From: Epiperipatus broadwayi
Taxonomy: Eukaryota > Onychophora > Udeonychophora > Euonychophora > Peripatidae
Reading direction: 5' to 3'
Assembly: GCA_028023455.1 (NCBI GenBank)
Contig: JAQFVV010012418.1
Location: 6,755,244-6,819,243, forward strand
DNA length: 64,000 bases
Positions 36,801-48,618 of the stretch are shown one piece after another. Numbering within the stretch: position 1 is the first letter of the stretch; every line of letters begins with the position of its first letter. The position numbers were made by a program, and so were the translations under genes. The notes below the pieces were generated by a model that was not told the DNA's origin, ran no database searches, and saw only the letters and a list, made by a program, of their open reading frames with translations.

Positions 36801-37386
36801 TAAATCAAGTATTGACACTTCAGAAATGCTGAAACTATTTATTTGCAGTGGTTCTTATTTTTATATTAATCAATTCAGTCTAAAGACTCATATTAATTTA
36901 AATGAAATACTAATAATTTTAATAAGCATGTAAATAGTTTTATGGTTCATCAAATGTGTAATGCTGAGAATATAAATCCCTTCATGGAATAAATAAATCT
37001 GAATGTATTACCAAGACAATTTACAATGAAGATTTCTAAACAATCATTTAAAAAAATAAACAAAGTGAAGGTCAGCTAAAAGTGCATCTTTTATCTGTCA
37101 AATAGACTGGCATTGATATAAACAAAACATAAGATTTACTTTTAAAAAAAGATTCATAATATATTCTATCTTGTTTGTTGCATGAATGAATTAAATTATT
37201 AGCATTATATATTTAATAAATTGTAAAATTATTTACGTGCTCATTAAAATCATTAGTATTTCATTTAAATTAATATTTGATATTGTGTGTGGGTTGGTTA
37301 ATATAAAAACAAAAATTACCACAAATAAATAATTTCAGCCTTTTCAAAATATCAATGCTTGATTTATTCCTATGTAATAAACTAAA

Positions 37387-39896
37387 AATTCAGGTTTATG
37401 CCCCAACAAGTTCTCATAGTGATGAAGTTATAGAAGATTTTTATATGGATGTACAAAAAGCTTTTGATCAGAGTAAACAACATTTTAAAATTGTTATGGG
37501 AGACTTTAATGCTAGAATTGGTAAACAAATGAAAGATGAAAATGCTGTAGGTAATTTTGGTTATGGTAATAGAAATGAGAGAGGACATAGACTTGTGGAG
37601 TTTGCAGAAAAAGAAAAACTTTATATTATGAATTCTTTTTTTGAGAAAAATGTTAAAAGGAAATGGACATAGAAGCATCCAAATGAAGGTACAGCAGAAT
37701 TGGATTATATTTTGACTAACAGAAAATACATATTTCAAGATTGTAATGTTCTTAATAAATTTAACACAGGAAGTGATCATCGATTAGTAAGATATAAGAT
37801 ACATGTTAATGTAAAACTAGAGAGACAAACATTATTAAGAAAAACAATATTTACAGTTGATATTCCTAATCTTCAGAAACATTCTAATGAATTTAAATTA
37901 GAACTTACAAATCGGTTTCAAGTATTACTAGATTTTGAACATGATTCAGATTTGAATGACATTAATAGGAAAATAAGCGATACACTTTCAAAAACTGCAA
38001 TAAAGATAGCTGTAGAAAAAAGCAACAATTGACCAATCAAATTTCTACTGTGACTAGAGAATTTATGAAGAAAAGAAGGAATATGAGGATATACAACAAT
38101 GATGCATTAAAAAAGATTGAATATCTCGAATTTTGTAAAATGGTGCGGAAAAGAGTTGAAAATGATATAAGAAAGTATAATTGTGAACTAGCAAGGAAAG
38201 CTGTAGAAGAGAATAAAAGTCTAAAGAGTATAAAACAACATTTTAGTATTGGTAGGAAATTTATATCTGCAATAAGAAAAAAGATGGCATTATTACTAAA
38301 AAGAGGGATGACATCATGAAATGTGTAGAAGACCTCTATCAAGAATTATATAGTAATAAAGAACAAGTGCCTCCTATACCTATTATATCTTCCGAATTGC
38401 CCAGAATTTTGAATGAGGAAGTGAGACATGCAATTAAATTTATGAAGAAAGGGAAGGCTCCAGGTAATGATGGAATTATTATTGATATATTAAAAGAAGC
38501 AGGTGAAGAAATAGAAATTTTTTTTAGGAAAGTTATATACCAAATGTCTAAATGATAAAGATGTACCAGATGATTGGAAGAATGCAGTATTAATATTAAT
38601 ATTTAAAAAAGGTGATAAAGAAGATATTAGAAATTACAGACCTATCAGTCTTTTATCAGTTTTATACAAAATTTTTACTAAGATAATTACAACTCGTCTA
38701 CAGAAAACACGGGATTTCCACCAACCAAGAGAACAAGCTGGATTTAAAAGTGGTTTTAGTAAAGTAGATCATATCCAGGTATTGAGAGAAATTATAGAAA
38801 GGACAAATGAATATGAGTTGCCATTATGCTTAGGATTTGTAGATTATGAAAAGGCATTTGATTCTATAAACATTTCTTCGGTGATTAAAGCATTGGATCA
38901 TCAAGGTGTAGATCCAGGATATTGTCATATTTTAAAGAATATTTATAAAAATGCAACAGCAACAATTAGATTACATAATGATAGTAGGAAAATCAACATT
39001 GAAAAGGGTGTAAGACAGGGTAACTCCATATCTCCAAAACTTTTTACAACAGTGCTGCAAGAAGTATTTTGTGGATTAAAATGGAAAGCTAAAGGAGTGA
39101 AAGTAAATGGAGATTATTTAAGTCATTTAGATTTTGCAGATGATGTAGTTGTTTTTGCAAATAATGCTTTAGCGCTACAGGAAATGTTGCAGGAGTTATC
39201 AGATGAAAGTAGGAAAGTAGGACTAAAGATAAATGTTAAAAAAACTAAAGTAATGTTTAATAGATTTTCTCAAAATATGAAAATAAAGATTGATTATGAT
39301 GAGTTAGAAGAAGTTAACAGTTACAAATACCTTGGTCAGATTATTAATACAGATGGAAATATAATGGATGAAATTAATCATAGAATTAAACTTGGTTGGA
39401 GTGCTTTTGGTAGAAATAACTTGATACTAAAAGGAAATATGCCTATGTATTTGAAAAGGAAGGTTTTTAATAAATGTGTTTTGCCAGTTCTTACTTATGG
39501 ATTTGAGACTTGGACACTTAATAGAAGAGCAATACAAAAACTTCAGACCACTCAAAAAAGTATGGAGAGATGCATGTTGGGAGTAACAAGAAGGGATCGA
39601 AAACACAATGTATGGGTAAGAGAACAAACAGGTGTTACTGATCTCATTGAAAAAATTAAAAGACTAAAGTGAAGTTGGGCTGGACATATTGTTAGAAGAG
39701 ATGATAATAGATGGACAATTGAAATCTTAAACTGGATTCCAAGAGATTGTAAAAGACCCAGAAAGAGACCACATGTGAGATGGATGGATGAAATAAGAAA
39801 GTGTGCAGGGGTGATGTGGAGAAGAGAAGCTAAAGATAGGAAATTATGGATTGAACTTGGAGAGACCTTCACCCTGCAGTGGATTGATAATGGTTG
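37387..39896 (+). pseudogene. RTE endonuclease/reverse transcriptase, broken by stops and frameshifts
   Basis: In order: the C-terminal half of an AP-like endonuclease (QVYAPTSSHSDE, VMGDFNARIG, GSDHRLVR), a linker, and a reverse transcriptase with KGKAPGNDGI, NYRPISLLSVLYKI, FVDYEKAFDSI, GVRQGNSISPKLF, the intact catalytic LDFADDVVVF, and LGQIINTDG. It ends with TLNRRAIQKLQTTQKSMERC and RPRKRPHVRWMDEIR. Defects: Trp-to-stop changes near 37670 and 39670, and frameshifts near 38025, 38283 and 38550. The enzyme would nick DNA and copy its RNA at the nick (target-primed reverse transcription). The intact active site and few defects suggest moderate age. Confidence 0.9.
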
Positions 39897-39911
39897 ATGA
39901 TGATGATGATG
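37387..39911 (+). mobile_element. RTE-type LINE, 5'-truncated, with 11-bp target duplication
   Basis: About 2.5 kb encoding most of an RTE-clade protein, bounded by AATAAACTAAA at 37376-37386 and 39912-39922. The 3' end is a TGATGATGATGATGATG tract, typical of RTE elements. The 5' part is missing, as in most LINE insertions. It lies in the 13.6-kb intron between integrin exons, antisense to the gene. Confidence 0.93.
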
Positions 39912-40084
39912 AATAAACTAAAGGTCAGATAAAAAATAATCTTTTACCTGATAATATAGATCGGCATTGATGTAATATTTACAAATTTCTTTCTTAAAAA
40001 CAATTCTTTAAGAATCTTGTTTATAAATTGTCTTAACAAATATATTCAAACTTATTTATTCCAAGATTGGCTTTATGTTCTTGG

Positions 40085-40870
40085 TGTTATATATTTGCTC
40101 AGCACCACCCTTTGGTTTTTGAGGTCCCAGGCACAAATGTGGAGTGGGGCCCCCAGTAAACAAATAAGTAAAATCTTTAATTTTTAATACAAGAAAGGAA
40201 CATATACAACATTTATTCTTATCTAAATTCTAATACTTAACTTAAAAGTACATTAATATTAATATAAAAGAAAAACAAAATTAATGTAACTTTATTTTCC
40301 TTGCTTTAATTTCAGCAAATTTATCTATTATCTCACTTAAATTTAAGTCTTCACATAATTTATTTTCTATGAAAAGCAATGTTTAGTCTTTCTTGTGCTA
40401 TTGCGGATTTTAAATGGTTTTTAATATTTTAAGCTTTGACACACTACGTTCGGACTCAGTAATGGTTATCAGAATTGTTAACAAAATTCTTAAGATTATA
40501 TTTAAATTGGGAAATACATTCTTCTTTGGTGAATTTTTATGAAGGCATTCTAATGGAGACTAATCATATATGCCTTCACAGAAAATATTACAAAACACTT
40601 TTATTTCTTCATAGAAACCATTTCCATTAATGTCTCCATTGTTGTCACCATATTTTACTGCTAGATGAGACATTTGAAAATTTGGTGTGCTTCATTTCAA
40701 AAATAAGCTTTAGCTTTGTATATAAATACTTGCATCAAATGTCAGTCTCTCAGTCTATTTTGTTAATGCATAAGATATATATTGTGTTGTTGATTAAAAT
40801 AAGATAGCTCGGTGCAGGGCCTTACTAGCCCCAGGATCCCAGGCATAGTTCACCTGACCAACCTCAGGGC
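40085..40870 (-). pseudogene. ZMYM1-like hAT transposase relic, C-terminal end
   Basis: The minus strand at about 40540-40300 reads FPNLNIILRILLTILITITE, then SERSVSKLKI and, in shifted frames, the RLNIAF...IIDKFAEIKARK tail. This is the hAT dimerisation domain, whose family pattern is FPNLxxALRIxLTxPVTVASAERSFSKLKLIK. Several frames and stops are involved. The GC-richer flanks (GAGGTCCCAGGC near 40121, GGCCTTACTAGCCCCAGG near 40819) may be the element's non-coding ends. No target duplication was found. Confidence 0.75.
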
Positions 40871-41369
40871 ACTAATGTATTTGATTATGTCATCAAATTA
40901 TTTTTGGCACATTAAAATCATTAACTTACACTGAAAAAAAAAAAATCAATCTCAGGTGAATATATGTTTTTGACATCATCATTTATCAGTCTGGACACTA
41001 ATTAACATTTCATCAAGCATAGCAATACAATGTTTTTATTTAAACATCATTGTAACAATTAATTTAACAATAAAGCTTGAATGTAAATTTAACGGTAATG
41101 TTCTTGAAATATTGCCGCTTGAAAGATTGTAACAAAATTTATATTTTGCAATACACAAAGTTAATAAAAAGATAATTTATTTTCATAGATAAAAATGAGA
41201 TAAATATGCAGATAATGTACTACAGTACATAGCAAAAATGAGGAATGAGACTAGATAAATTGATTAAAGATAAAGCATTAACTTGTGGAAAATGAATATA
41301 AATAATAAATTTGAAATTATATAAGAATAAAAAATTATATAAAATTTAAAAGATGCATGACAATAGTAA

Positions 41370-41530
41370 ATAAGAGCTTACTTCCATTTAATGCTAGGGC
41401 AGAAACTTTAGATATTCGGAAAAAAGAAAAAAATGGAATAAGAACTTGAAATATAGATGCAATTTATGTGGAAATGGCGAATTAAATATTAAACATTTAT
41501 TTTGGGGATGTAAAATGTTGAAAGAGTATA
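41370..41530 (+). pseudogene. LINE 3'-end relic with C-x2-C...H...C zinc motif
   Basis: Frame at 41452-41526 reads KYRCNLCGNGELNIKHLFWG and then C, a CCHC zinc-binding motif found at the C-terminus of several LINE reverse-transcriptase proteins. Just upstream, LPFNARAETLDIRKKEK in another frame fits the usual preceding sequence. Nothing else of the element is recognisable. Confidence 0.6.
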
Positions 41531-42126
41531 TAGAGTAGTAGTAGAAATTTAATAGTTAAAAATATAAAAGAAATAAAGATTTTATGATTTTTTATTTACA
41601 TTTTTATAACAAACTTACAGAATATGATGACAAAATAGTTGAATTATCAAAACAGTTTTTTTTTTAAAATGAAATAAATGTAAAACAAATAAACCAGAGC
41701 TAGAAAAATATTTGGGTAATAAAAGTAAGATGTAGATGGTTTATTGTGGTATATACCTGGAGGACATGTTTAAATTTGACAATCAGGATTTTAGGCAGAT
41801 AGCCATTTTACCTCACAACACATTACCTAGATATTATCATGCATTGTGCAGTGTTTAATTAATTATTTACACAACACACACACATAAAATTCTTATAAAG
41901 TTATTTCTTATATTAATAAAATATTGATAATATTTTATGGTAATAATACTTGATGAAGAATAATGATAAAACTTAGACTGAGATAATTGTTTCCTATGAT
42001 GATAATATATTTTGCATAAATGGACTGAGGTGAGGAAAGATGTTTGCTATATTTTTACTACTATCCCAGAGCAAGGTAAACAGATATATAGCATAACATT
42101 GTATACTGATCAAGCATTAACAATTA

Positions 42127-42345
42127 TGCCCTGCATAGTTTAATGCAGTGGTAGAATAATAGACTTTGAAGCTTAAGTTCATGAATAGTGTTAAACCATT
42201 AAGCATCACATGATCACCATCTCTTATACTAGCACATAATTCATCGATTACTCTGTTTGGCACAGAGTGGAACTACTGTATGGAGAGTTTTGCCTTGTTC
42301 ATGAATAGTGGCAAACTTTTTATGAACTCCTAAGCAATAAAAAAT
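42127..42345 (+). repeat. SINE interrupted by a 106-bp retroposon fragment
   Basis: The SINE head (TGCCCTGCATAGTTTAATGC, GTGGTAGAATAATAG) and tail (CAAACTTTTTATGAACTCCT) match the copies at 9.8 and 20.8 kb. In the middle, 42191-42296 is a shortened hammerhead-family element flanked by a perfect 14-bp direct repeat, GTTCATGAATAGTG (42177-42190 and 42297-42310). Confidence 0.75.
42191..42296 (+). mobile_element. 106-bp deleted hammerhead-family retroposon
   Basis: It starts TTAAACCATTAAGCATCACA and ends GGAGAGTTTTGCCTT, the same ends as the family copies at 21.7 and 23.6-24.9 kb; the hammerhead and most of the arms are deleted. The flanking 14-bp duplication defines the ends. Confidence 0.72.
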
Positions 42346-43745
42346 TTGATTATTTATTTAATGACTATTATAACAGAAAAGGAAAATAGATTAATCATTG
42401 AACCTATTGATTAATAGCTTTACCTCTAAACTTAGTCTAACATTTAGACAAAGCTTCAAATATGTTATGACCTATATTACTTTTATCATTTCTGACAACC
42501 TAAGTATGAAAAGAAAGAAATTTGTAAATCATCTGTCTAATATATGAATTATGCTTCAAGAATTTAAACCTTAAGCATAAAATCCACAATCTTTAATTTT
42601 CTGGAGATCATTATTTCATTTCAGAATCACCACATTCTTTTATATTGATAAAAATACAAAAAGAATTATTTTTCAGTAATGACGTCAATTTTAAAACAAT
42701 GAAAGTTAAAAATAATATTTGTTACTTTAGAATTTATTAATTCTTGGACAATTTAAAGCATTAATTTATATTTGTATGAGAATAATTTTTAATAAATATT
42801 TCATATGGTAGGCTACAAGATAATAATTCACCAATATTTCATCTAATGTTAAATTATATGATTTTAGATGATTACATCTTTAAAATGCAAACAGAAGATT
42901 TTATATAACAGGTAAAAAGATTTGAGATCTTGAATATGTATATCAGAAACTATTTCTGTTATATATCACATACTTAATGATGTGAATATGTTAATATTTA
43001 TAAAAAACATATTTTCATTCCTTATATTAGCTTCATTTTATGTGACACCTTATCAAAACTAATTCCAGTGAATCATTCATCTTTTAGGGGCTGAAGTGCT
43101 ATTAAATTGCCAACTCTTCAAATAGAGTAAAATTCTAATCTCAAAACTTTTCATTAAATTTAATTGGAAAGTAAAAGGGGCAGGCTGATATCTAAAGTAT
43201 CCATACATAAATACTATCCTGCCTGTGATTTCAAGTGACATGAACTGAAACCAAAATAGTTTTTTAGACTTGATACAAATATGACCTAGTCAATTAAAAT
43301 AATGGCAAGTTGCTTATTTTTTAATAAAAATACCATTAGAAAAATATCATATATTAAAGAACTAGATGATCTACCTGAATATTTTATTTTAGATTTGTTT
43401 TCATGAAGAACTTTGATTCTGAATATTTTTTATTATGAGATTTTAAGAACTCAAAAGTTATTTTTTTATTTTTAGCTTTTGATAAAAAAATAAATAGGAT
43501 ACCCTCCTCTTAAAATCTATTACATTTTAATATTAATGTTTAGTAAGGATATATTTTTTAATGGATAGGAGTTTGAAAGCAGTATAAAAATCAAGTGCAA
43601 ATAATACTAAAATACTTCTAAAATGGTTGATAAGTGAACTGACCAAACTAGTTTGGCAATGAGAAAAATTCATTCATTCAGATAAAAAGATAACAGAAAA
43701 AATAAAAACATTCTAGATCAAGCTTTATATGATTGCAATACTTAC
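42346..43745. other. Intron sequence with no recognised feature
   Basis: AT-rich DNA immediately downstream (in gene orientation) of the integrin MIDAS exon. No coding or repeat signature was recognised. Confidence 0.5.
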
Positions 43746-43877
43746 CTAATGAATCACCCAATTCTATTAATTTCTGTTTATCATCTATCATTGTGTGTGA
43801 CAGATCCATTAAGTAATATAAATCCACTGGATATCCTGAATCAAGCCTAAAGTAAACTTTCATTGTATGTTCTTCTT
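43746..43877 (-). CDS. Integrin beta subunit, exon with the start of the beta-I domain (MIDAS and ADMIDAS)
   Basis: The minus strand reads TTTCAG acceptor, 132 coding bases, then GTAAGT. The product begins KEEHTMKVYFRLDSGYPVDL and continues YYLMDLSHTMIDDKQKLIEL, then GDSL. The (Y)PVDLYYLMDLS signature is diagnostic for integrin beta chains. The metal-ion-dependent adhesion site motif DxSxS appears as D-L-S-H-T, so the second serine is a threonine. The following Asp-Asp pair of the ADMIDAS is kept. The exon starts in phase 2 and ends after the first base of a codon, compatible with both neighbouring exons. The open frame extends into the intron on both sides, so an ATG-based reading misplaces the ends. 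Identification is near certain; the exact family member is not. Confidence 0.95.
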
Positions 43878-44282
43878 CTGAAATGATAATTAAATTTAAA
43901 AATTGTTAATAAAAGTAGTAAAACCAGAATTAATTTATTAAAAATATGTATCAAATTAAACTAAATCACATAATTCATTTTTAGGTCTTACATAAGACAA
44001 TGAAAACCTTTGTCTTCATTCCAGTATTTTGTATTCATTGATTAAATTAAGAAATATTTACACAATTGTTTATAAAATCAGAGGTAAAATCCAATAAATT
44101 TATTGTATAGGCTTAAGCCTAATTGTTAACAGCCTGTCCATATTTACTTATTATATGATCAATCACACGAAAATAACAGTTTCAATGACAAACATATAGA
44201 ATAGACATTACAAATTTACATTGCTCAGATTTTACAACATGAAAGGATCTACTATTGATTAAAACAGAATGACTGATTAATT

Positions 44283-44352
44283 ATTTATTTGAATATAAGT
44301 AATTCAGAATAATAATTATTTATTTGAATGTAAGTAATTCAGAATAATAAAG
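44283..44352. repeat. Short tandem duplication
   Basis: TTATTTATTTGAATATAAGT and AATTCAGAATAAT occur twice, about 40 bases apart (44282 and 44323). Confidence 0.7.
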
Positions 44353-44459
44353 GATAGAATTTTAATATATATATACAGAGAATATTTTTTATTAGGATAA
44401 TCATTTTAAAATTGCTTTAAGAGATTACGAGATTTTAAAGCTAGAAATGAAAAATAATT

Positions 44460-46135
44460 AAAAAAGATAAATGTTGTGAGTAAATTTTAATATAGTGAAA
44501 GAAATAAAAACATAGATTTGTGAAATTTATGGAAAAAGAGAAACTATATTATGAAATCTCTTTTATATGATAAAACAATCAGTGATATAAAGGTATCTAA
44601 ATGAAAGTACACCAGTGTTGGATTGCATTTTGAATAACCAAAAATAAATTTCAAGATTGTAATGTGCCTAATAGATTAAGCATAGGAAATGAACATCAAT
44701 TAGTGAGATCTAAAAAAAATATGTCATTGCAAACTTAGAAACAAAAGTTATTAAGAAAGACAGTATCACTAATAGATATACATCAATCAAAAAATTAAAG
44801 CTACAGTTATAATTTAAGAATATTGACACAATAAGAGCAAAAAGCAACAATTAACTAATAGTTTTTTAACTAAGACAAGACAATATATGAAAAAAAGTAG
44901 CAATAAAATATTTTAATATAATTCAAAAAGTGTTTATCTTTTAATTATATAAAATGATGTAAAAAATATTACTGAAGATATAAAAATATATAAATATAAA
45001 ATAGTAAGAAAAATTATATGAGAAATTAAGTCTTAAAGCTATAAAATGACATCTTGGTATTAAAAGAAAAGTTTTTCAGTAATAATAATAAAAGACAGCA
45101 ATATTACTACAAAGAACAATATAATAATAATAATAATAATAAAAAAAACACACACACAAAGTAGCATTTCACTTAAAACAACAACATTGAGATGCAAAGT
45201 ATTTTTAACAATGAACATAAAAGCCCAAGAAAATGATAAAAAGGTAAAAAAATAAAAATATTGATGATAAAAATATAACATATGACTGAAGTAATAAAAT
45301 TATTATGTATATATTTAAAATATATAAAAATCAAGATATTAGGAATTACAGAATTATCAGTTAGTATTAGTTCTATATAAAATCTTATTGAAATCATTGC
45401 AACGGATCTACAATAACTGTGGATTTGGACAATCCAAAAATAAAGAAAACTGAATTTAAATGTGGTTACAACACAGTTGATATCATGCAAAAAAAACAAA
45501 CTATGCATTGTTATTTTACATTAGATTTACAGATTATAAAAAGGTTCTCAATACTATAAACATTTTAACACCATAAACATTTATAAGATTATTAAATATT
45601 TGGCACATCAAAAAATAGATTCCAAGACATTATTAAGTCTGAAAATATTTATCAAAATGTAAAATCAGTGATTGGATTTCATGGGGATAGTATGTAAATT
45701 AACATTGACAAAGTTTGATAGGATAATTCCATCTTTTCAAGTCATTTTATGGCAAATTTATGTGAAATATTTTTTGGGTTAAAATGGGAAATTAAGAAAA
45801 TAAAAATAAATAGAGATTTCTGTCACCTAAGTTTAGCAGATGATGTGATTATTTTTTAAATAATGTTTCAGAGTTTCAGAAAAGGTTACAAAAATTATGA
45901 GATTAAAACAACAAAATGGGACTGAAGATAAATGCTAAAAAAAAAATAATAATAATGACACAAAAACAGCAAAAAAAAAAAAAAGTAACAGTTGCGAATG
46001 ATGAATTATAATGTTAAGGTTATAAAATATGGTTATATCATCATTATAATTGAAATCATAATGAATGAAAAAATTATAAATATCACTTGGAGTGCTTTTG
46101 GTAGAAATAATTTAATATTAAAAAGAAAATGTTTA
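44460..46135 (+). pseudogene. Old, heavily decayed RTE-type LINE copy
   Basis: The sequence follows the 37.4-39.9 kb LINE in order: near 44640 AATTTCAAGATTGTAATGT, near 44685 AGGAAATGAACATC, near 45340 AGGAATTACAGA, and near 46090 GAGTGCTTTTGGTAGAAATA. Frames are short and stops frequent throughout, and A-rich microsatellites (45130, 45960) have grown inside. It is far older than the copies at 24 and 37 kb. The 3' end is missing beyond about 46135. Confidence 0.7.
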
Positions 46136-48618
46136 TTATAAAATGAACTTATTTTATTAAAACAAATATATTATTTAAATAATAAATATACTAATGCTTA
46201 AGGCTAAATGGATGAATCTTTAGTGTCTATATAAGTATATTAGACCATTAATAATCTGGAGTTTCATCTTTATTATTAAAAGGTTACATTGACAATAGTT
46301 TGAAATTGTTGATTGTTATTGATATTGGGATTGTCTAAATTTGCCTGGTTTTTAATGATAAGATTATTATATAATTATAAATTTGAGTTACAAAAATATA
46401 CATAAAGAAATAAGTTAAATACAAATGCAAGAAAAATATAATTAAATTCGTTTAAATTTTAATTAATAGGAAGTAATAATTAATAAAATTATAAAGATTT
46501 CATATAGATTCATTTTAACAATAATAACAGGTAGTAAGAGCATTTTGTTGATAAAAAATCTTTATTCTCTACAACTGATTTTATAATTGATATAAATGAT
46601 TTCCAAAAAAGCAATTCATTTTATTATCTGTCAAATGATATTGCATTATTAAAAAAGTTTTTGGAATCATAATTCTTTTTAAATAATCTTAAATGCATAT
46701 TTAAGATTTTTACACACAATCACAATTTAGACAAGTTAATTATATGTTAACTTAGAAAATAACTTGGCATCAAAATATCCAAATAAATCACAAAAAAGAA
46801 TGATTGTAATCAAAGAGATTAAAGGAAGAATTTAATATTAGGTTAAATTTTTGTTTTGAAGAAAAACAAATTACTTAAATTATTATAAAAGATCAGGAGT
46901 TTATTAAATGTCATATTGTTCCATCTTCAATGTTATAGAACTTACATGACATAGCAAATGATCAAACCTTCAATTATTAAAGAAATTTAGATAGCAAAAC
47001 ATTTATAAATTAATTTAGTTTCTATTATGATAAAAAAGATTCTAAAAACATTCACACTCATTATATTTATAGAGATTTTAAGTCATTTTAATTTCATATT
47101 CATATTACATTTCATATTTTGACAGAATAAATATTATATGTTATATAATTTATATTTCTTTATGACAAGTTCTACTATAATGCCTACTTAATTTCTCACT
47201 TAAAATGAAAAAAATGTCTTCGCAATATTTGGATTAAAAACATCTTGTATATTAACATTATATAAAGTGACATGGCATATTCTCATGAAAAATTTTGCAT
47301 TGTTATATTGTATGGAATATTACGATCCACTATACTAAATTGTTCTACTCAAGAGATGTTTCTCAGGATTCTAAAAGAAAAAAAAATATGTTGCACCAGG
47401 GATATGCTAATAGGGTTTAATTTATCTCAGATTATTAGGTTTTTCTATTGACATCAAGGAAGGTTAAATGTCATTATGTTTTATTATTTTTATAGTAAAG
47501 TTAATGAGAGTTGAATCAATTTAATAATGATGTGACTTTAGATTTTATTATATTATTTACCATGGAATTTCTCATTATGAAGAAAGTACATATTGGAAAG
47601 CCTAAAAATTTTGTAGGTAAACCTTATAAAAGAATTGAATTTAGATGACAATTGCCAACATGAAAGCTTATTAGAGAAATAGATTATCTAAGAGTCAGAA
47701 AAATTTCTTAATGACTTCTCTACAATAAATATATATAATGTTAACACATATGTCAAGACTTACATAATTTTTTTCCATTGAAGAAATATTAGCTTAAGAA
47801 AATACTTTTCGATTTTTTTAAACAATAGATCACTATAAATTGCAAAAAAATATAATAGTTAAGATGAAACTTATACATATAATTAATTGTCCATGCTAGT
47901 TTAGATTCATCATCTAAAAATTTTAGAATTCATTCATCAAAGTATTTAAAAACTTATATTATCAAATGCAGCAGGGAAATCTAATTAAATAATATTACAT
48001 TTGATAATTTATGTTTTTGATATGTCAAATTCCATCTCAGATAGCTTAAATATGGTAGGTCTTTTAAACAAATTGGAAACACTTTTGAAGAATATTGTGC
48101 AGAAATAATTTTATATGAATGTCTTCTACTGATATAAATAAGAATTCATTAGTTTTTTTTTTTTTTCTTTTACAAAAAATGGTCTAATTATTAATATTTG
48201 TTATACTGAAATAGAATGTTATGAGGCTGCTATACATGTTCATCAAATAAAGTATTATGTAATTGAGAGTATTATATTGAATAGCAATATAATTGGAATG
48301 CAGTTAAGCTTAATTTATTGATATGAATCTCTCTATCGTAAAAGTAAATAGAAGGTTTATGTTTAATTAACCCAATTTGAAAAATAGTTAATACAATTAT
48401 TTATTGTTAGAGGATTTGTAATCATGGCATTTTATTGTAGCTACATGTTAGATTATTTCCAACATCTACTTCAATTGCTATATGTTTAATATTGGGTTAT
48501 ATACTAGCATGAGTTCTTAAATGAATTTTTTACTCTAAAAAATTAGATCCTCAGTTTTAGCAATAAAATTTATTTTTGATCTTCTTAGTAACAAATCTTA
48601 TCTATCTAAATCAACAAT
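46136..48618. other. Intron sequence with no recognised feature
   Basis: Uniformly AT-rich (long A and T tracts), no coding or repeat signature recognised on either strand. Confidence 0.5.

Larger units (their letters stand above)
31751..37386. other. Integrin intron sequence, largely unassigned
   Basis: Mostly AT-rich DNA. Recognisable parts are a SINE at 33.1 kb, a tandem repeat at 33.3-33.8 kb, and an old direct repeat linking 36590-36690 with 36940-37045 (ATTACTAAGATATTTTCTGA and ATTACCAAGACAATTTACAA, each followed by ACAATCATTT). The AAGGTCAG...GGCATTGAT module at 37070 recurs after the LINE at 39920. No genes. Confidence 0.5.

Noticed and set aside
37355-37386. ATG start of the endonuclease frame at 37355
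   Set aside because: The LINE begins at 37387 after its target duplication; the upstream codons are flanking DNA read by chance.
45060-45508. Two overlapping minus-strand frames of 73 and 111 residues
   Set aside because: They are antisense to the decayed RTE copy and consist of I, F, Y and L from A-rich DNA.
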